Notes under the pieces: generated by a model
What the model was told of the DNA's origin: nothing
Database searches by the model: none
What the model saw: only the letters and a program-made list of their open reading frames with translations
Assembly: GCF_024628865.1 (NCBI RefSeq)
Contig: NZ_CP102384.1
Span: 755,001-819,000, forward strand
Source of the DNA: Sphingopyxis sp. DBS4
Lineage (GTDB): Bacteria; Pseudomonadota; Alphaproteobacteria; Sphingomonadales; Sphingomonadaceae
Direction of reading: 5' to 3'
DNA length: 64,000 bases
Translations under genes and position numbers: made by a program
Shown: positions 1 to 9,391 of the stretch, piece by piece
How the letters are laid out: every line of letters starts with the position of its first letter
Position numbering within the stretch: position 1 is the stretch's first letter

Positions 1-311
1 CTGCGATTGACGCGCCGGGCGCCGTCGTCGGACAGCAAGGGCATCGATCCGCTGTGCAGCCACAGGCCATGGCGCTGCGCCATCTGCCGGAGCGCCGGGA
101 GCCAAGCGCTGTCCGCCTCGCGGACGATATGCATCGCCGAGCGCGGGCGGTCGCGGTCGAGCAGCAGCGACATTTCGGGGAGGAACGCCATCGTCGCACC
201 CTTTGCCGCCGCTTCGGCTAGCGCGCGGTCGATCGTCGCCAGATTGACGGCGGGATCGGTGCCGCTCGTCATCTGGACGAGCGCGGCGAGCGGGGCAGGG
301 GCGGTTTCCAT
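1..311 (-). CDS. Nitrilase-superfamily carbon-nitrogen hydrolase, 3' end outside the window
   Basis: Only the first 103 residues are visible; the gene runs off the left edge of the window. The reading frame is open from the ATG at 311 to position 1 and has the N-terminal pattern of the nitrilase superfamily: a beta strand (AALVQMTSG), a helix (IDRALAEAAAKGA) and then FLPEM, where Glu46 is the expected glutamate of the Glu-Lys-Cys catalytic triad. Lys and Cys would lie in the missing part. Members split C-N bonds in amides or nitriles, for example omega-amidase or deaminated glutathione amidase; the substrate cannot be decided from this fragment. There is no Shine-Dalgarno sequence, but a good promoter ends 6 nt before the ATG, which supports this start and a leaderless message. 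Confidence 0.75.
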   Translation of the reverse strand, partial: METAPAPLAALVQMTSGTDPAVNLATIDRALAEAAAKGATMAFLPEMSLLLDRDRPRSAMHIVREADSAWLPALRQMAQRHGLWLHSGSMPLLSDDGARRVNR

Positions 312-317
312 CGCGTC

Positions 318-346
318 TGGCTAGGCCCAAGCCGTGCCCGCGGCAA
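318..346 (-). promoter_or_regulatory. Sigma70-type promoter of the nitrilase gene, probably leaderless
   Basis: On the minus strand TTGCCG (346-341) is followed after 17 nt by TAGCCA (323-318). The -10 box ends 6 nt before the ATG at 311, so transcription should begin at or next to the start codon. Inferred from sequence only. Confidence 0.5.
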
Positions 347-428
347 GCCGCCCGTCGCAAGCCCGAGGGAAAGGGCGGGCGGGCGAAGTTCAGTGGCCAG
401 CAAGGTTCGAACGCGATAAGAGGGGGCA

Positions 429-3365
429 ATGTCCTATTCTCCCCCGCTGACGCCCCCTTTTATCCTGCGATCCTTCCTTTCGGCCAGCGCCGCCGCCGCG
501 ATGCTGTTCGCGCCGATCGCCGCCGCGCAGACCACGCCCTCCGCCTCTCCGGTGCCGGTGCAGGCCGGGCAGGCCAGCGACTGGCTCTATGCGGGCAGCG
601 ACATTCCGCGCGATACGGCATGGCAGTTTGGCATCCTGCCCAACGGCGTTCGCTATGCCGTCCGCAACAATGGGGTGCCGCCCGGACAGGTGTCGATCCG
701 TGTCCGCATGGACGTCGGTTCGATGTTCGAGAGTGACGCCGAACGCGGCTTCGCGCATCTGCTCGAGCATCTGACCTTTCGCGGGTCGGAGCATATTCCC
801 GATGGCGAGACGAAGCGCATCTGGCAGCGTTTCGGTGTGACATTCGGCAGCGATTCCAATGCGCAAACCACGCCGACGCAGACGGTCTATCAACTCGACC
901 TGCCGAGCGTGACCCCGGCCAACCTCGATGAAAGCATGAAATTGCTCGCGGGCATGGTGCGCGAACCCCGAATTTCCGAAGCGGCGGTGACCGCCGAGCG
1001 CGGCGTCGTGCTGGCCGAACTGCGCGAATCCGACGGACCGCAAAAGCGGATCGCCGACCGCACCACCGCGCATCTTTTCGCGGGGCAATTGCTTGGCGAT
1101 CGTTCGCCGATCGGCACGACGGCCTCGCTGGCGGCGGCGCGCGCCGCCACGGTGCAGGCATTTCACAATCGTTGGTATCGGCCCGATCGCGCGGTGGTCG
1201 TGATCTCCGGCGATGGCGATCCGGCCGAGTTCGCGCGGCTGATCGCCAAATATTATGGCGACTGGCAGGGGGACGGCCCGGCGCCGACGCCGCCCGATTT
1301 CGGCAAACCCGATCCCAAGGCACCCGTCGCAAAGGTAATCGTCGAGGCCAACCAGCCGCTTGCGCTGACCCTCGCAATGATCCGGCCGTGGAAGAAGCGG
1401 ATCGACACGGTCGAGAATACGCGGCGGCTCTACCTCGAATATCTCGCGCAGGCGCTGGTCAACCGGCGGCTCGAAAACCGGGCGCGGGCGGGCGGCAGCT
1501 TTCTGGTCGCGACGGTCGAGCAGCAATATGTCAGCCGCAGCGCCGACGTCACCATGGCGCAGATCGTGCCGCTCAGCGATTGGAAGGCGGCGCTCGCCGA
1601 CGTGCGCGGGGTGATCGCCGACGCGGTGACGACGCCGCCGTCGCAGGCCGACATCGACCGCGAAGCGAACGAGATTCAGGCCTTTCTGCTCAAGGAACTC
1701 GACAACGCCCGCAACGAGCCCGGCGCGCGGCTTGCCGACGACATGGTGCGCGCGGTCGACATTGGCGAGACGGTCGCCAGCCCGCAGGGGCAGGTCGACA
1801 TGTTCAAGGCGATCCGCGCCTCCGCGACGCCGCAGGTGATGCTGAATATCAGCAAGGCGATCTTCAGCGCGCCCGTGACGCGCGTCGTGCTGACGACCCC
1901 GGCCGCGATTCCTGGCGGCGACGCGGCCCTGATCGCGGCGCTGGCCGCGCCGCCGAAGATACAGGGCGACCGGCTGGCCGCAGCGAACGTCGATTTCAAG
2001 CAATTGCCCCCGATCGGCAAGCCCGGGTCGATCGTGTCGACGGAGCCGGTTCCGGGGCTTCGCGCCGAACGGATCGCATTCGCCAACGGCGTCACCGCGC
2101 TGGTGTCGAACAATCAGGTCGAGCCCGGAAAGGTGCGGGTGAAGGTCCGCTTCGGCACCGGCAATCGCAGCGTTGCCGCCGACGCGCCGAACCTGCTGTG
2201 GACCGGCGACTATGCCCTGGTCGCGAGCGGCATCGGCCCGTGGGGCCAGAATGAGATCGACCAGCTTACCAACGGGCGCCAGATCCAGATGAATTTCTCG
2301 GTCGAGGACGATGCGTTCGAGCTGTCGGCCGAAAGCCGGCCCGCCGATCTGGCCGATCAGATGAAGCTGATGGCGGCGAAGCTCGCGATGCCGCGCTGGG
2401 ATGCCGCGCCGGTCGAGCGGCTGCGCGTCGGCTATCTGACCGGCTACGACCTCAACGATGCGACGCCCAACGCGGTGCTCGACCGCAATCTGCAAGGCTG
2501 GCTGACCGGCGACGACGCGCGCTGGTCGGCACCCGACAGGGCCGCGATATCCGCGCTGACCCCGGCTGCTTTCCGCGCCTTTTGGGAACCGCGGCTGGCG
2601 AGCGGGCCGATCGAGGTGCAGATATTCGGCGACCTGTCGACGGTCGATTACAAGCAGATATTGGCGAACACGCTGGGCGCGCTGTCCCCGCGCCAGGAAC
2701 TGGCGCCGCCGAGCGGACAGGCCGTCGCTTTCGCGAAACACAACACAACGCCGATGATCGCCTACCACAAGGGCGAACAGGGGCAGGCGGCGGCGATGAC
2801 CGCATGGCCGACGAGCGGAGGCCTGGGGAATCCGCGTGACGCGCACGGGCTGGAGATATTGGCGGCGATCTTCAACGACCGGCTTTTCGACCGGCTGCGC
2901 GCCGAGCAGGGGGCAAGCTATGGTCCGAGCGCCGACAGCCATTGGCCGACTGGCTTCGATGGCAGCGGCGGCTATCTGGTTGTCGGCAGCCTGCTGGCGC
3001 CGAAGGATGTCGGCCGTTTCTATGAAATCGCCAGCGATATCGCCGCCGACCTGGTCGCCAATCCGGTCGGCGCCGACGAACTCGCGCGCAACGCCGGGCC
3101 GATCCGCGAGCAGATCGAGCGGGCTTCGACCGGCAACGTCTATTGGATGTTCCTGCTCGAGGGCGCGACCCGCGATCCGCGCGTCGCCGCGGCGGCACTG
3201 TCGATCGATCGCGATATTTCGTCGATCACGCCCGCCGATATCCAGCGGCTCGCGCGGCAATATCTGGTGCCGGGGCGCCAGTGGTCGGTGGCGATCCTGC
3301 CGAAGGGAATGACGCTGGCGGACGCCGCCGCGCTCGACAAGGCAGCGGCGCAGGGCGGGCGATAG
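429..3365 (+). CDS. Secreted M16-family zinc metallopeptidase
   Basis: This 978-residue protein begins with a Sec signal peptide (hydrophobic segment about residues 14-33, ending AAAQ). The inverted zinc motif HXXEH of clan ME is seen as HLLEH at residues 110-114. The usual downstream glutamate lies about 75-80 residues further on, in the stretch RGVVLAELRE. The length fits a two-repeat M16 protease with active N-terminal and inactive C-terminal halves, the second half starting around residue 550 (ANGVTALVSNN). It probably works in the periplasm on peptides or misfolded proteins; the real substrate is unknown. ATG at 429 has a purine-rich ribosome site (AAGAGGGGG) 3-4 nt upstream. It is followed by a separately promoted membrane protein, so there is no clear operon partner. 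Confidence 0.88.
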   Translation: MSYSPPLTPPFILRSFLSASAAAAMLFAPIAAAQTTPSASPVPVQAGQASDWLYAGSDIPRDTAWQFGILPNGVRYAVRNNGVPPGQVSIRVRMDVGSMFESDAERGFAHLLEHLTFRGSEHIPDGETKRIWQRFGVTFGSDSNAQTTPTQTVYQLDLPSVTPANLDESMKLLAGMVREPRISEAAVTAERGVVLAELRESDGPQKRIADRTTAHLFAGQLLGDRSPIGTTASLAAARAATVQAFHNRWYRPDRAVVVISGDGDPAEFARLIAKYYGDWQGDGPAPTPPDFGKPDPKAPVAKVIVEANQPLALTLAMIRPWKKRIDTVENTRRLYLEYLAQALVNRRLENRARAGGSFLVATVEQQYVSRSADVTMAQIVPLSDWKAALADVRGVIADAVTTPPSQADIDREANEIQAFLLKELDNARNEPGARLADDMVRAVDIGETVASPQGQVDMFKAIRASATPQVMLNISKAIFSAPVTRVVLTTPAAIPGGDAALIAALAAPPKIQGDRLAAANVDFKQLPPIGKPGSIVSTEPVPGLRAERIAFANGVTALVSNNQVEPGKVRVKVRFGTGNRSVAADAPNLLWTGDYALVASGIGPWGQNEIDQLTNGRQIQMNFSVEDDAFELSAESRPADLADQMKLMAAKLAMPRWDAAPVERLRVGYLTGYDLNDATPNAVLDRNLQGWLTGDDARWSAPDRAAISALTPAAFRAFWEPRLASGPIEVQIFGDLSTVDYKQILANTLGALSPRQELAPPSGQAVAFAKHNTTPMIAYHKGEQGQAAAMTAWPTSGGLGNPRDAHGLEILAAIFNDRLFDRLRAEQGASYGPSADSHWPTGFDGSGGYLVVGSLLAPKDVGRFYEIASDIAADLVANPVGADELARNAGPIREQIERASTGNVYWMFLLEGATRDPRVAAAALSIDRDISSITPADIQRLARQYLVPGRQWSVAILPKGMTLADAAALDKAAAQGGR

Positions 3366-3467
3366 CCCCGGCCCGCCCTGCGCTGCCTTCGCCGGGGCGC
3401 GAAGCCTTGCCTTGTCGGAATGTCCATTTCGGGACTTGGCTCCGATGGCCGTTGCCCGACATGTCCG

Positions 3468-3496
3468 TTGCGGGGGCGCCGCGCCTCGGTTAGAAA
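3468..3496 (+). promoter_or_regulatory. Promoter of the PDZ-membrane-GAF protein gene
   Basis: TTGCGG (3468-3473), 17 nt, TAGAAA (3491-3496). Transcription would start near 3503. This rules out the earliest in-frame start at 3412 and favours GTG 3529, TTG 3544 or ATG 3589. Confidence 0.45.
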
Positions 3497-3543
3497 ATTG
3501 CAATCGGGGTGTTCGCGCGGCGGCGCGGGTGGCGGGGGGCCAG

Positions 3544-5412
3544 TTGACAGACGCACGATCGACGAAGAAGCGTTGGTTTCCGGACAGCATGGCGCCGCTC
3601 ACCGGAAGGCCCCGACTCCTGTTCCTGGCCGTCTGGTGGACGATGCTGGTCGCAGCATCGATCGCCATGATGGCCTCATTGCCGGCGACCTATCGCTACA
3701 TCACCACAGTGCCGCCCGCCATCAATCTGGGCCTCACGACGATGAACGGGGTTCATCTGGGGCCGGCCGTCGATAGCGTCGCTGCAAAGACGGGTATCGC
3801 CAACGGCGATTTGCTGGTTGCCGTCGACGGCCGTCCGGTGACGGAGGCCGATTGGGCGACGGTCGACAGGCTGCTGGACGGGGCTATCGGCAGTCAGGTT
3901 GCCCTGACCATCCGAAAGCCGTCGGGCGAGCAGGTAACGCGAACGCTGACCCGCGATCCCGAGTTGGCGCGGCGCGCGCTTCGGCCCTACGCCCTGTTTC
4001 CCGGTGCGTCGCGCTGGGCCTTCGGCCTGCTGAACCTGATCAGCTATTCGCTCGTCCCGTGGGTCTGCGCTCTGCTTCTCATGCTTCGGCGCGGACGCGA
4101 TACGCTCGCACCGTGGACTTCCCTGATGCTGCTGTGTGGTGCAACCGCGGCTGCGGTTTTTTCGAGCGGCGGATCGATGGGGGGATCGGGGCTGGCCTCG
4201 ATCGCCATAGGTGCGATCAATATTCTTTCCGCGTCGTTGCCGGTGATGATCCTTGCGATCTTCCCCGATGGCCGGTTCGCATCGCGCTGGTCCGCGCTGC
4301 TATTCGTGGCTGCGCCCATCCTTTTCGGGATTCTCGTTTTCACGGATGTGTTCGGTGCCTTGGGCGGCGCGATCGAAATATCGCTATATCTCCTGGCCGT
4401 GGCCGCCATTTTTGTCCGCGCCCGCGGCCTGCCGGCCGGGACCGAGCGGCAGCAAATTCGCTGGGCGCTTTTCGGCTTCGCGGCGATGGTCGCGGCGTTC
4501 TGTCTGAATGCTGCGCTGAATTATCCTATCGAGGCGGCGACCGATTATGGCGTATATGCGTGGCTTACCGTGGTGGCCGTCGCCGTACAGTCGATGACGA
4601 ATATCCTGTTCTGCCTTGTCTTCACCATATCGCTGCTTCGGTATCGCCTTTTCGACGTCGATGCGACGATCAGCAATTCGGTGGTCTATGGTGGCCTGAC
4701 GCTTGGAATGGTCGGTATCTTCGCGGCTTCGGAGAAGCTGATCGAAGCCATCGGCGAGGAGTATCTTGGCCGCAGCACGGGCGCCTTGGCCAGTGGATTG
4801 GCGGCGGCGATGGCGGCGATGCTGATCGTGCCGGTGCATCACCGCGTTTCGGATTGGGTGGAAAAGCGTTTCCGTAGCGGCCTCGTCCAATTGCGCCGGG
4901 GGCTGCCGTTGCTGGTCGGCGATTTGCGCGAAACGTCGAGTGCGGAAATATTGGCGAATGCGGCTCTGGCGCGCATCGAGGATGGTGTACGAGCCAGCCA
5001 TGGTGCCGTCGTGATCGGCGATGCCGTGCTGGCGGTCCGCGATATCGACGGGGCGGCCGTGGAGGCATGGCTGACGCGGCGCATGGCGCCGGTCGATGGG
5101 CCGGCAAAAATGCAGATCGATCGCACGGACCCGCTCTTCCCGCTGCGCATCCCGCTGCATGCCGAAGCGGTTGGTGCGATGGGATGGCTGCTTCTCGGCG
5201 CGCGGCCCGACGGCAGCTTCTATGGCCGCGATGAGCGCGAAACGCTGGAGGATATTGTAGACCCGACCGCTCGGGGGCTGGCCGTTGCGATGGAAAGGGA
5301 GAGGCGCATCGCGGCTCAGGACACCCGATTCAAGCTGTTGAGCGCCGAAATCGACGCGCTGCGCACTATCGTCAAAAAGCTGGAAGGGCAGGCGAGCGAG
5401 GCCGGCGCGTAA
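3544..5412 (+). CDS. PDZ-domain polytopic membrane protein with C-terminal GAF-like region
   Basis: About 622 residues from TTG 3544 (563-627 depending on start). Order of parts: a membrane anchor near residues 25-45 (LLFLAVWWTMLVAASIAMM); a PDZ-like segment near 70-135 with a GPAVDSVAAKTGIANGD core and LLVAVDGRPV; then six to eight membrane segments to about residue 400; then a soluble part with a GAF-like fold (MGWLLLGARPDGSFYGRDE) and a short C-terminal helix likely to form a coiled coil. It resembles the sensor half of membrane histidine kinases, but no HisKA or ATPase domain follows. Periplasmic PDZ sensing with cytosolic output is inference. The start was chosen because the promoter at 3468-3496 excludes earlier codons and a GGCGGGGGG run precedes the TTG; ATG 3589 is the main alternative. 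Confidence 0.6.
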   Translation: MTDARSTKKRWFPDSMAPLTGRPRLLFLAVWWTMLVAASIAMMASLPATYRYITTVPPAINLGLTTMNGVHLGPAVDSVAAKTGIANGDLLVAVDGRPVTEADWATVDRLLDGAIGSQVALTIRKPSGEQVTRTLTRDPELARRALRPYALFPGASRWAFGLLNLISYSLVPWVCALLLMLRRGRDTLAPWTSLMLLCGATAAAVFSSGGSMGGSGLASIAIGAINILSASLPVMILAIFPDGRFASRWSALLFVAAPILFGILVFTDVFGALGGAIEISLYLLAVAAIFVRARGLPAGTERQQIRWALFGFAAMVAAFCLNAALNYPIEAATDYGVYAWLTVVAVAVQSMTNILFCLVFTISLLRYRLFDVDATISNSVVYGGLTLGMVGIFAASEKLIEAIGEEYLGRSTGALASGLAAAMAAMLIVPVHHRVSDWVEKRFRSGLVQLRRGLPLLVGDLRETSSAEILANAALARIEDGVRASHGAVVIGDAVLAVRDIDGAAVEAWLTRRMAPVDGPAKMQIDRTDPLFPLRIPLHAEAVGAMGWLLLGARPDGSFYGRDERETLEDIVDPTARGLAVAMERERRIAAQDTRFKLLSAEIDALRTIVKKLEGQASEAGA

Positions 5413-5448
5413 CGCCGCGCTTCCTTTGTCGTCCAATATGATCGCGCG

Positions 5449-7221
5449 CTAACTGCCCGGCGTTCGCAGCTTTGGGATGCGCGGTTCGCGATCGAGGTGG
5501 CCCTTGGTCATGATGTCGTGGCGCATCTTCGCGCGCACGTCGTGGATCGAGGCGATGACGGGCCCCATCGCGACGCCAAGGTCGATCAGCACCGCCTCGG
5601 CGAGTTGCAACGAGCTTTCCAGCGTCTCGGGCACCGCGTCGGTCGCGCCCGCCTGATAAAGGGCGGCGGCATGGTCCGCCCCGCGCGCGCGGCTGATGAT
5701 CGGCAGGTCGGGATATTTGCGCCGAAGCTGGCGCGTCATGCGAAGCTGCTGCACCGGATCGTCCATGGTCAGGACGACGGCGTCGGCCACCTCGATCCCC
5801 AGATGGTCGAGGCTGCCCGGCCGCGCGACGTCGGCGAAGCGGACCGTGAAGCCGTCGCGCCGCGCCGCCGCGACCGTGTCGATATCGGCATCGACCGCGA
5901 TATAGGGGCGTCCATGCTCGCGGAGCAGTTCGGCGACGATCCGCCCGACGCGGCCGAAGCCGACGATCACGGTGCGCCGCGGCGGGGCTTCCTCCCCGAT
6001 CTCGGCATCCGCGTTCCGCATTTCGATGCGGCGCGCGATGTCATGGCCGATCCGGGCGAGCAGCGGGGTGATCGTCAGGCCGATCGCGGTGACGAGCTGC
6101 CAGAATTCGGCGGTTTCGCGGCTGATGAGCTGCGCCTGGAACGCCGTCGCGAGCACGATCAGCGTCGTTTCGGACGGGCTCGCCATCAACAGGCCGACCT
6201 CGGCCGCGGTCCCGCGCCGCGCCGCGCCCGAGAAGCGCAGCAGTGCGGCGGTGACGGCCGCCTTGACGATGACCACGCCGACGACCGCGGCGATGAGTTG
6301 CGGCCACAGCGCGGCGATGCTCTTGAGATTGAGCCCCATGCCGACGCTGATCAGGAAGACCCCGAGCGCTAGCCCCTTGAACGGCGCGGTGATCGCTTCG
6401 ACCTCGTTATGATATTCGGTTTCGGCGATCATCAGTCCGGCGAGCAGCGCGCCGACAATCGGCGACAGGCCGACCGCGGCGGTCGCGAGCGCCGCGACAA
6501 TGACCACGAGCAGGCTCGCGGCGAGGAAGAGCTCGGGATCCTTGGCGCGCGCCGCTTGCGCGAAAATCTTGGGCAGCAGGAACCAGCCGCCGATCGCCAG
6601 CCCGGCGACGACGACCGCGCCTTGCCACAGGGTGGTGAGCAGCAGTTCGGTGCTGTTCCCTGACGTCGCGGGTGAAAATGCCGCGAGGACGAAGATGATC
6701 GGAACCAGCGCCAGATCCTCGAACAGCAGCATCGAAAAGGAGGCGCGGCCGACCGCCGATTTCGTTCCCGCGATCGGCAGCACCAGCGCGGTGGACGAAA
6801 GGGCGAGGGCGATGCCGAGGCCATAGGCGGCGGCGGTGGAGAGATTGCCGACGAACAGCAGCGCGGTGCCGAGGATCGCGCCCGCCACGAACAACTCGGC
6901 GGCACCGATGCCGAACACCAGCTTGCGAAGCTGCCACAGGCGGCGGAACGACAGTTCAAGGCCGATCGAAAAGAGCAGCAGCACGATGCCGAGTTCGGCG
7001 AAGAGCGCGATCTCCTCGGCCGACCCGATGGTGACGTGGCGCAGCCAAGAATAATCGCCGGTCAGCGATCCGAGGCCCGACGGGCCGACGAGCAGGCCGA
7101 CAAGAATGAAGCCGATGACCGGCGAGATACGAAAGCGCGCAAAGGCGGGAATGATGACGCCCGCGGCGCCCAACACCACCAGCGCGTCGCCGATGAGGGA
7201 TGTGTCCGTTTCCGATACCAT
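5449..7221 (-). CDS. CPA2-family monovalent cation/proton antiporter with RCK (TrkA-N) domain
   Basis: 590 residues. The first 390 or so form about 12-13 membrane helices of the KefB/YbaL type Na+/H+ exchanger domain (PVIGFILVGLLVGPSG at the N terminus). A short polar linker leads to a cytosolic RCK-N Rossmann domain, whose nucleotide motif is GFGRVGR (GxGxxG) followed by the acidic strand end IAVDAD. No clear C-terminal TrkA-C domain follows, so it is closer to YbaL-like exchangers than to long KefC forms. Expected role: potassium or sodium efflux against protons under ligand control (NAD(H), nucleotide or glutathione adduct). It stands alone between convergent and same-strand neighbours. 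The start ATG 7221 has no recognisable ribosome site and a stem-loop sits directly upstream. Confidence 0.85.
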   Translation of the reverse strand: MVSETDTSLIGDALVVLGAAGVIIPAFARFRISPVIGFILVGLLVGPSGLGSLTGDYSWLRHVTIGSAEEIALFAELGIVLLLFSIGLELSFRRLWQLRKLVFGIGAAELFVAGAILGTALLFVGNLSTAAAYGLGIALALSSTALVLPIAGTKSAVGRASFSMLLFEDLALVPIIFVLAAFSPATSGNSTELLLTTLWQGAVVVAGLAIGGWFLLPKIFAQAARAKDPELFLAASLLVVIVAALATAAVGLSPIVGALLAGLMIAETEYHNEVEAITAPFKGLALGVFLISVGMGLNLKSIAALWPQLIAAVVGVVIVKAAVTAALLRFSGAARRGTAAEVGLLMASPSETTLIVLATAFQAQLISRETAEFWQLVTAIGLTITPLLARIGHDIARRIEMRNADAEIGEEAPPRRTVIVGFGRVGRIVAELLREHGRPYIAVDADIDTVAAARRDGFTVRFADVARPGSLDHLGIEVADAVVLTMDDPVQQLRMTRQLRRKYPDLPIISRARGADHAAALYQAGATDAVPETLESSLQLAEAVLIDLGVAMGPVIASIHDVRAKMRHDIMTKGHLDREPRIPKLRTPGS

Positions 7222-7223
7222 AT

Positions 7224-7250
7224 GGGGCCGACTTTATGCAGGCCGGCCCC
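7224..7250 (-). promoter_or_regulatory. Stem-loop touching the antiporter start codon
   Basis: Arms GGGGCCGGC (7250-7242) and GTCGGCCCC (7232-7224) on the minus strand pair with one mismatch around a 9-nt loop and end 2 nt before the ATG at 7221. The place where a Shine-Dalgarno sequence should be is inside the stem. Confidence 0.4.
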
Positions 7251-7301
7251 GATTGGCTAGATGTCTATCCCAACCTTTTTGGTTGTTTATGGATTGCGGC
7301 C

Positions 7302-8516
7302 TCAGGCGCCCATCTTCTTGTCGAGATTCTCGACGATCGCTTCGAAGAAACCTTCGGTGGTCAGCCAGTTCTGGTCGGGTCCGATCAGCAGCGCGAGATC
7401 CTTGGTCATCTTGCCGCTTTCGACCGTCGCGACGCAGATTTTTTCGAGGTCGTCGGCGAACTTCGTCACCTCGGGCGTGCCGTCGAGCTTGCCGCGATGC
7501 TTGAGCCCGCCGGTCCAGGCGAAGATCGACGCGATCGGGTTGGTCGAGGTCGCCTTGCCCTGCTGGTGCATACGGTAATGGCGGGTGACGGTGCCGTGCG
7601 CGGCCTCCGATTCGACGGTCTTGCCGTCGGGGGTCATCAGCACGCTGGTCATCAGGCCGAGCGAGCCGAAGCCCTGCGCGACGGTATCCGACTGGACGTC
7701 GCCGTCGTAATTCTTGCACGCCCAGACGAACTTGCCGCTCCACTTGAGCGCCGATGCGACCATGTCGTCGATCAGGCGATGCTCGTAAGTGATGCCGAGC
7801 TCGTCGAACTTCGGCTTGAACTCGTCGATATAGACTTCTTCGAACAGATCCTTGAAGCGGCCGTCATAGGCCTTGAGGATCGTGTTCTTGGTCGACAGAT
7901 ACACCGGCCACTGGCGCGCGAGGCCGTAGTTGAGGCTGGCGCGCGCGAAGTCGCGGATCGAATCGTCGAGGTTGTACATCCCCATCGCGACGCCCGAGGA
8001 GGGGAACTGGAACACCTCCTCGTCGATCAGCGTGCCGTCCTCGCCCTCGAACACCAGGCGCAGCTTGCCGGGGCCGGGGACGCGGAAGTCGGTCGCCTTA
8101 TACTGGTCGCCGAAGGCATGACGGCCGACGACGATCGGGTCGGTCCAGCCGGGGACGAGGCGCGGGACGTTCTTCATCACGATCGGCTCGCGGAAGACGA
8201 CGCCGCCCAGGATGTTGCGGATCGTGCCGTTCGGCGACTTCCACATCTTCTTGAGCCCGAATTCCTCGACGCGCGCTTCGTCGGGGGTGATCGTCGCGCA
8301 TTTGACGCCGACGCCGTGCTTCTTGATCGCGTTCGCGGCCTCGACGGTGATCTTGTCGTCGGTGCGGTCGCGTTCCTCGATGCCCAGGTCGTAATAATGG
8401 AGGTCGATGTCGAGATAGGGCAGGATCAGCCGTTCGCGGATCCATTGCCAGATGATCCGGGTCATTTCGTCGCCGTCGAGTTCGACGACCGGATTGACTA
8501 CCTTGATCTTGCCCAT
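7302..8516 (-). CDS. icd: NADP-dependent isocitrate dehydrogenase (eukaryotic-type)
   Basis: 404 residues from [15 protein letters not shown]. This is the homodimeric class shared by mitochondria and many alphaproteobacteria, not the E. coli class. It oxidises isocitrate to 2-oxoglutarate and CO2 in the TCA cycle, making NADPH. The substrate signature is visible as [13 protein letters not shown], and [21 protein letters not shown] and [12 protein letters not shown] mark the metal and NADP sites. ATG 8516 was chosen over an upstream in-frame ATG at 8585 because it has AAGGAAAAAGG about 8-10 nt upstream and matches the usual family N terminus; the longer form would also run through the promoter. 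It is a single-gene unit. Confidence 0.96.
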   Translation of the reverse strand: MGKIKVVNPVVELDGDEMTRIIWQWIRERLILPYLDIDLHYYDLGIEERDRTDDKITVEAANAIKKHGVGVKCATITPDEARVEEFGLKKMWKSPNGTIRNILGGVVFREPIVMKNVPRLVPGWTDPIVVGRHAFGDQYKATDFRVPGPGKLRLVFEGEDGTLIDEEVFQFPSSGVAMGMYNLDDSIRDFARASLNYGLARQWPVYLSTKNTILKAYDGRFKDLFEEVYIDEFKPKFDELGITYEHRLIDDMVASALKWSGKFVWACKNYDGDVQSDTVAQGFGSLGLMTSVLMTPDGKTVESEAAHGTVTRHYRMHQQGKATSTNPIASIFAWTGGLKHRGKLDGTPEVTKFADDLEKICVATVESGKMTKDLALLIGPDQNWLTTEGFFEAIVENLDKKMGA

Positions 8517-8556
8517 GCGTTCAGCCTTTTTCCTTGGGGAGTCGGAGTTGCAGCGG

Positions 8557-8585
8557 GCCTTAGGGAAAGCGGCGCGATTGATCAA
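8557..8585 (-). promoter_or_regulatory. icd promoter
   Basis: Minus strand TTGATC (8585-8580), 17 nt, TAAGGC (8562-8557). It predicts a leader of about 35 nt with an AAGGA ribosome site before icd. Confidence 0.5.
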
Positions 8586-8620
8586 TGGCCGTGGTGGAAC
8601 CCGCGGGGCGGCTTATTCGA

Positions 8621-8649
8621 TTGTCTATGACCGTTCGCCTTTCTAGAAA
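8621..8649 (+). promoter_or_regulatory. psd promoter, probably leaderless
   Basis: TTGTCT (8621-8626), 17 nt, TAGAAA (8644-8649), then 7 nt to the psd ATG at 8657. No ribosome site can fit in such a leader. Confidence 0.5.
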
Positions 8650-8656
8650 GACCGGC

Positions 8657-9391
8657 ATGTCCTCTATCCTCTCTTCCAATCGTCCGGGCGGCGGCATCAA
8701 ATGGCGCTGGCCGTCGATCCACCCGGAAGGCCGCAAATTCCTGCTGATCGCGGGCGTCGTCACCCTCTGCTTCTGGCTGCTCGGGTGGGAGATCGCCGGC
8801 TGGCTGGCGTTCGGCGTCACCATCTGGGTCGCGGCCTTCTTTCGCGATCCGGTGCGCGTCACGCCGACCGGCGCCGATGTGGTGATCGCACCCGCGGATG
8901 GCCTCGTGACCCAGATCGCCGAAGTTCTGCCGCCGCCCGAGATCGCGGGCGCCGATGGCCTCGGCGACGCGCCGATGCTGCGCGTGTCGATCTTCATGAG
9001 CGTCTTCGACGTCCACATCAACCGCACCCCGGTCGCGGGGACGCTCCGCAAGCTCGTCTATATTCCCGGCAAATTCGTGAACGCCGACCTCGACAAGGCG
9101 AGCGAGGAGAATGAGCGCCAGCATTTCGTCGTCGAACGCGGCGACGGCGTCCGCATCGGCTTCACCCAGATCGCCGGGCTGGTCGCGCGGCGCATCATGC
9201 CGTTCGTGAGCATGGGGACCGAGCTTCAGACCGGGCAGCGCGTCGGGCTGATCCGTTTCGGCAGCCGCGTCGACGTCTATCTGCCCGCGGGCACGACCCC
9301 GCAGATATTGCTGGGGCAGCGTGCGCTCGCGGGCGAAACGGTGATTGCGCGGATCGGCACGTCCGAAATCCTCGACGGCATCGGGCAATAA
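8657..9391 (+). CDS. psd: Phosphatidylserine decarboxylase proenzyme
   Basis: 244 residues, the short proenzyme type common in alphaproteobacteria. It decarboxylates phosphatidylserine to phosphatidylethanolamine at the inner membrane. Visible marks: a hydrophobic anchor near residues 27-60 ([17 protein letters not shown]), [10 protein letters not shown], the conserved [12 protein letters not shown] segment, and [11 protein letters not shown] near the C terminus, where cleavage between Gly and Ser makes the pyruvoyl group. The start ATG 8657 fits the leaderless promoter; an earlier in-frame start at 8585 would lie upstream of that promoter. The stop overlaps the pssA start by one base (TAATG), so the two enzymes of this lipid branch are translationally coupled. 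Confidence 0.94.
   Translation: MSSILSSNRPGGGIKWRWPSIHPEGRKFLLIAGVVTLCFWLLGWEIAGWLAFGVTIWVAAFFRDPVRVTPTGADVVIAPADGLVTQIAEVLPPPEIAGADGLGDAPMLRVSIFMSVFDVHINRTPVAGTLRKLVYIPGKFVNADLDKASEENERQHFVVERGDGVRIGFTQIAGLVARRIMPFVSMGTELQTGQRVGLIRFGSRVDVYLPAGTTPQILLGQRALAGETVIARIGTSEILDGIGQ

Noticed and set aside
3412..3543. Earlier in-frame start of the PDZ-membrane protein
   Set aside because: It would lie upstream of the promoter at 3468-3496 and adds a residue run unlike a protein N terminus.
390..3668. Very long open frame on the minus strand opposite the M16 protease
   Set aside because: Arginine-rich, no domain, and it lies opposite a gene with clear motifs; a GC-rich shadow.
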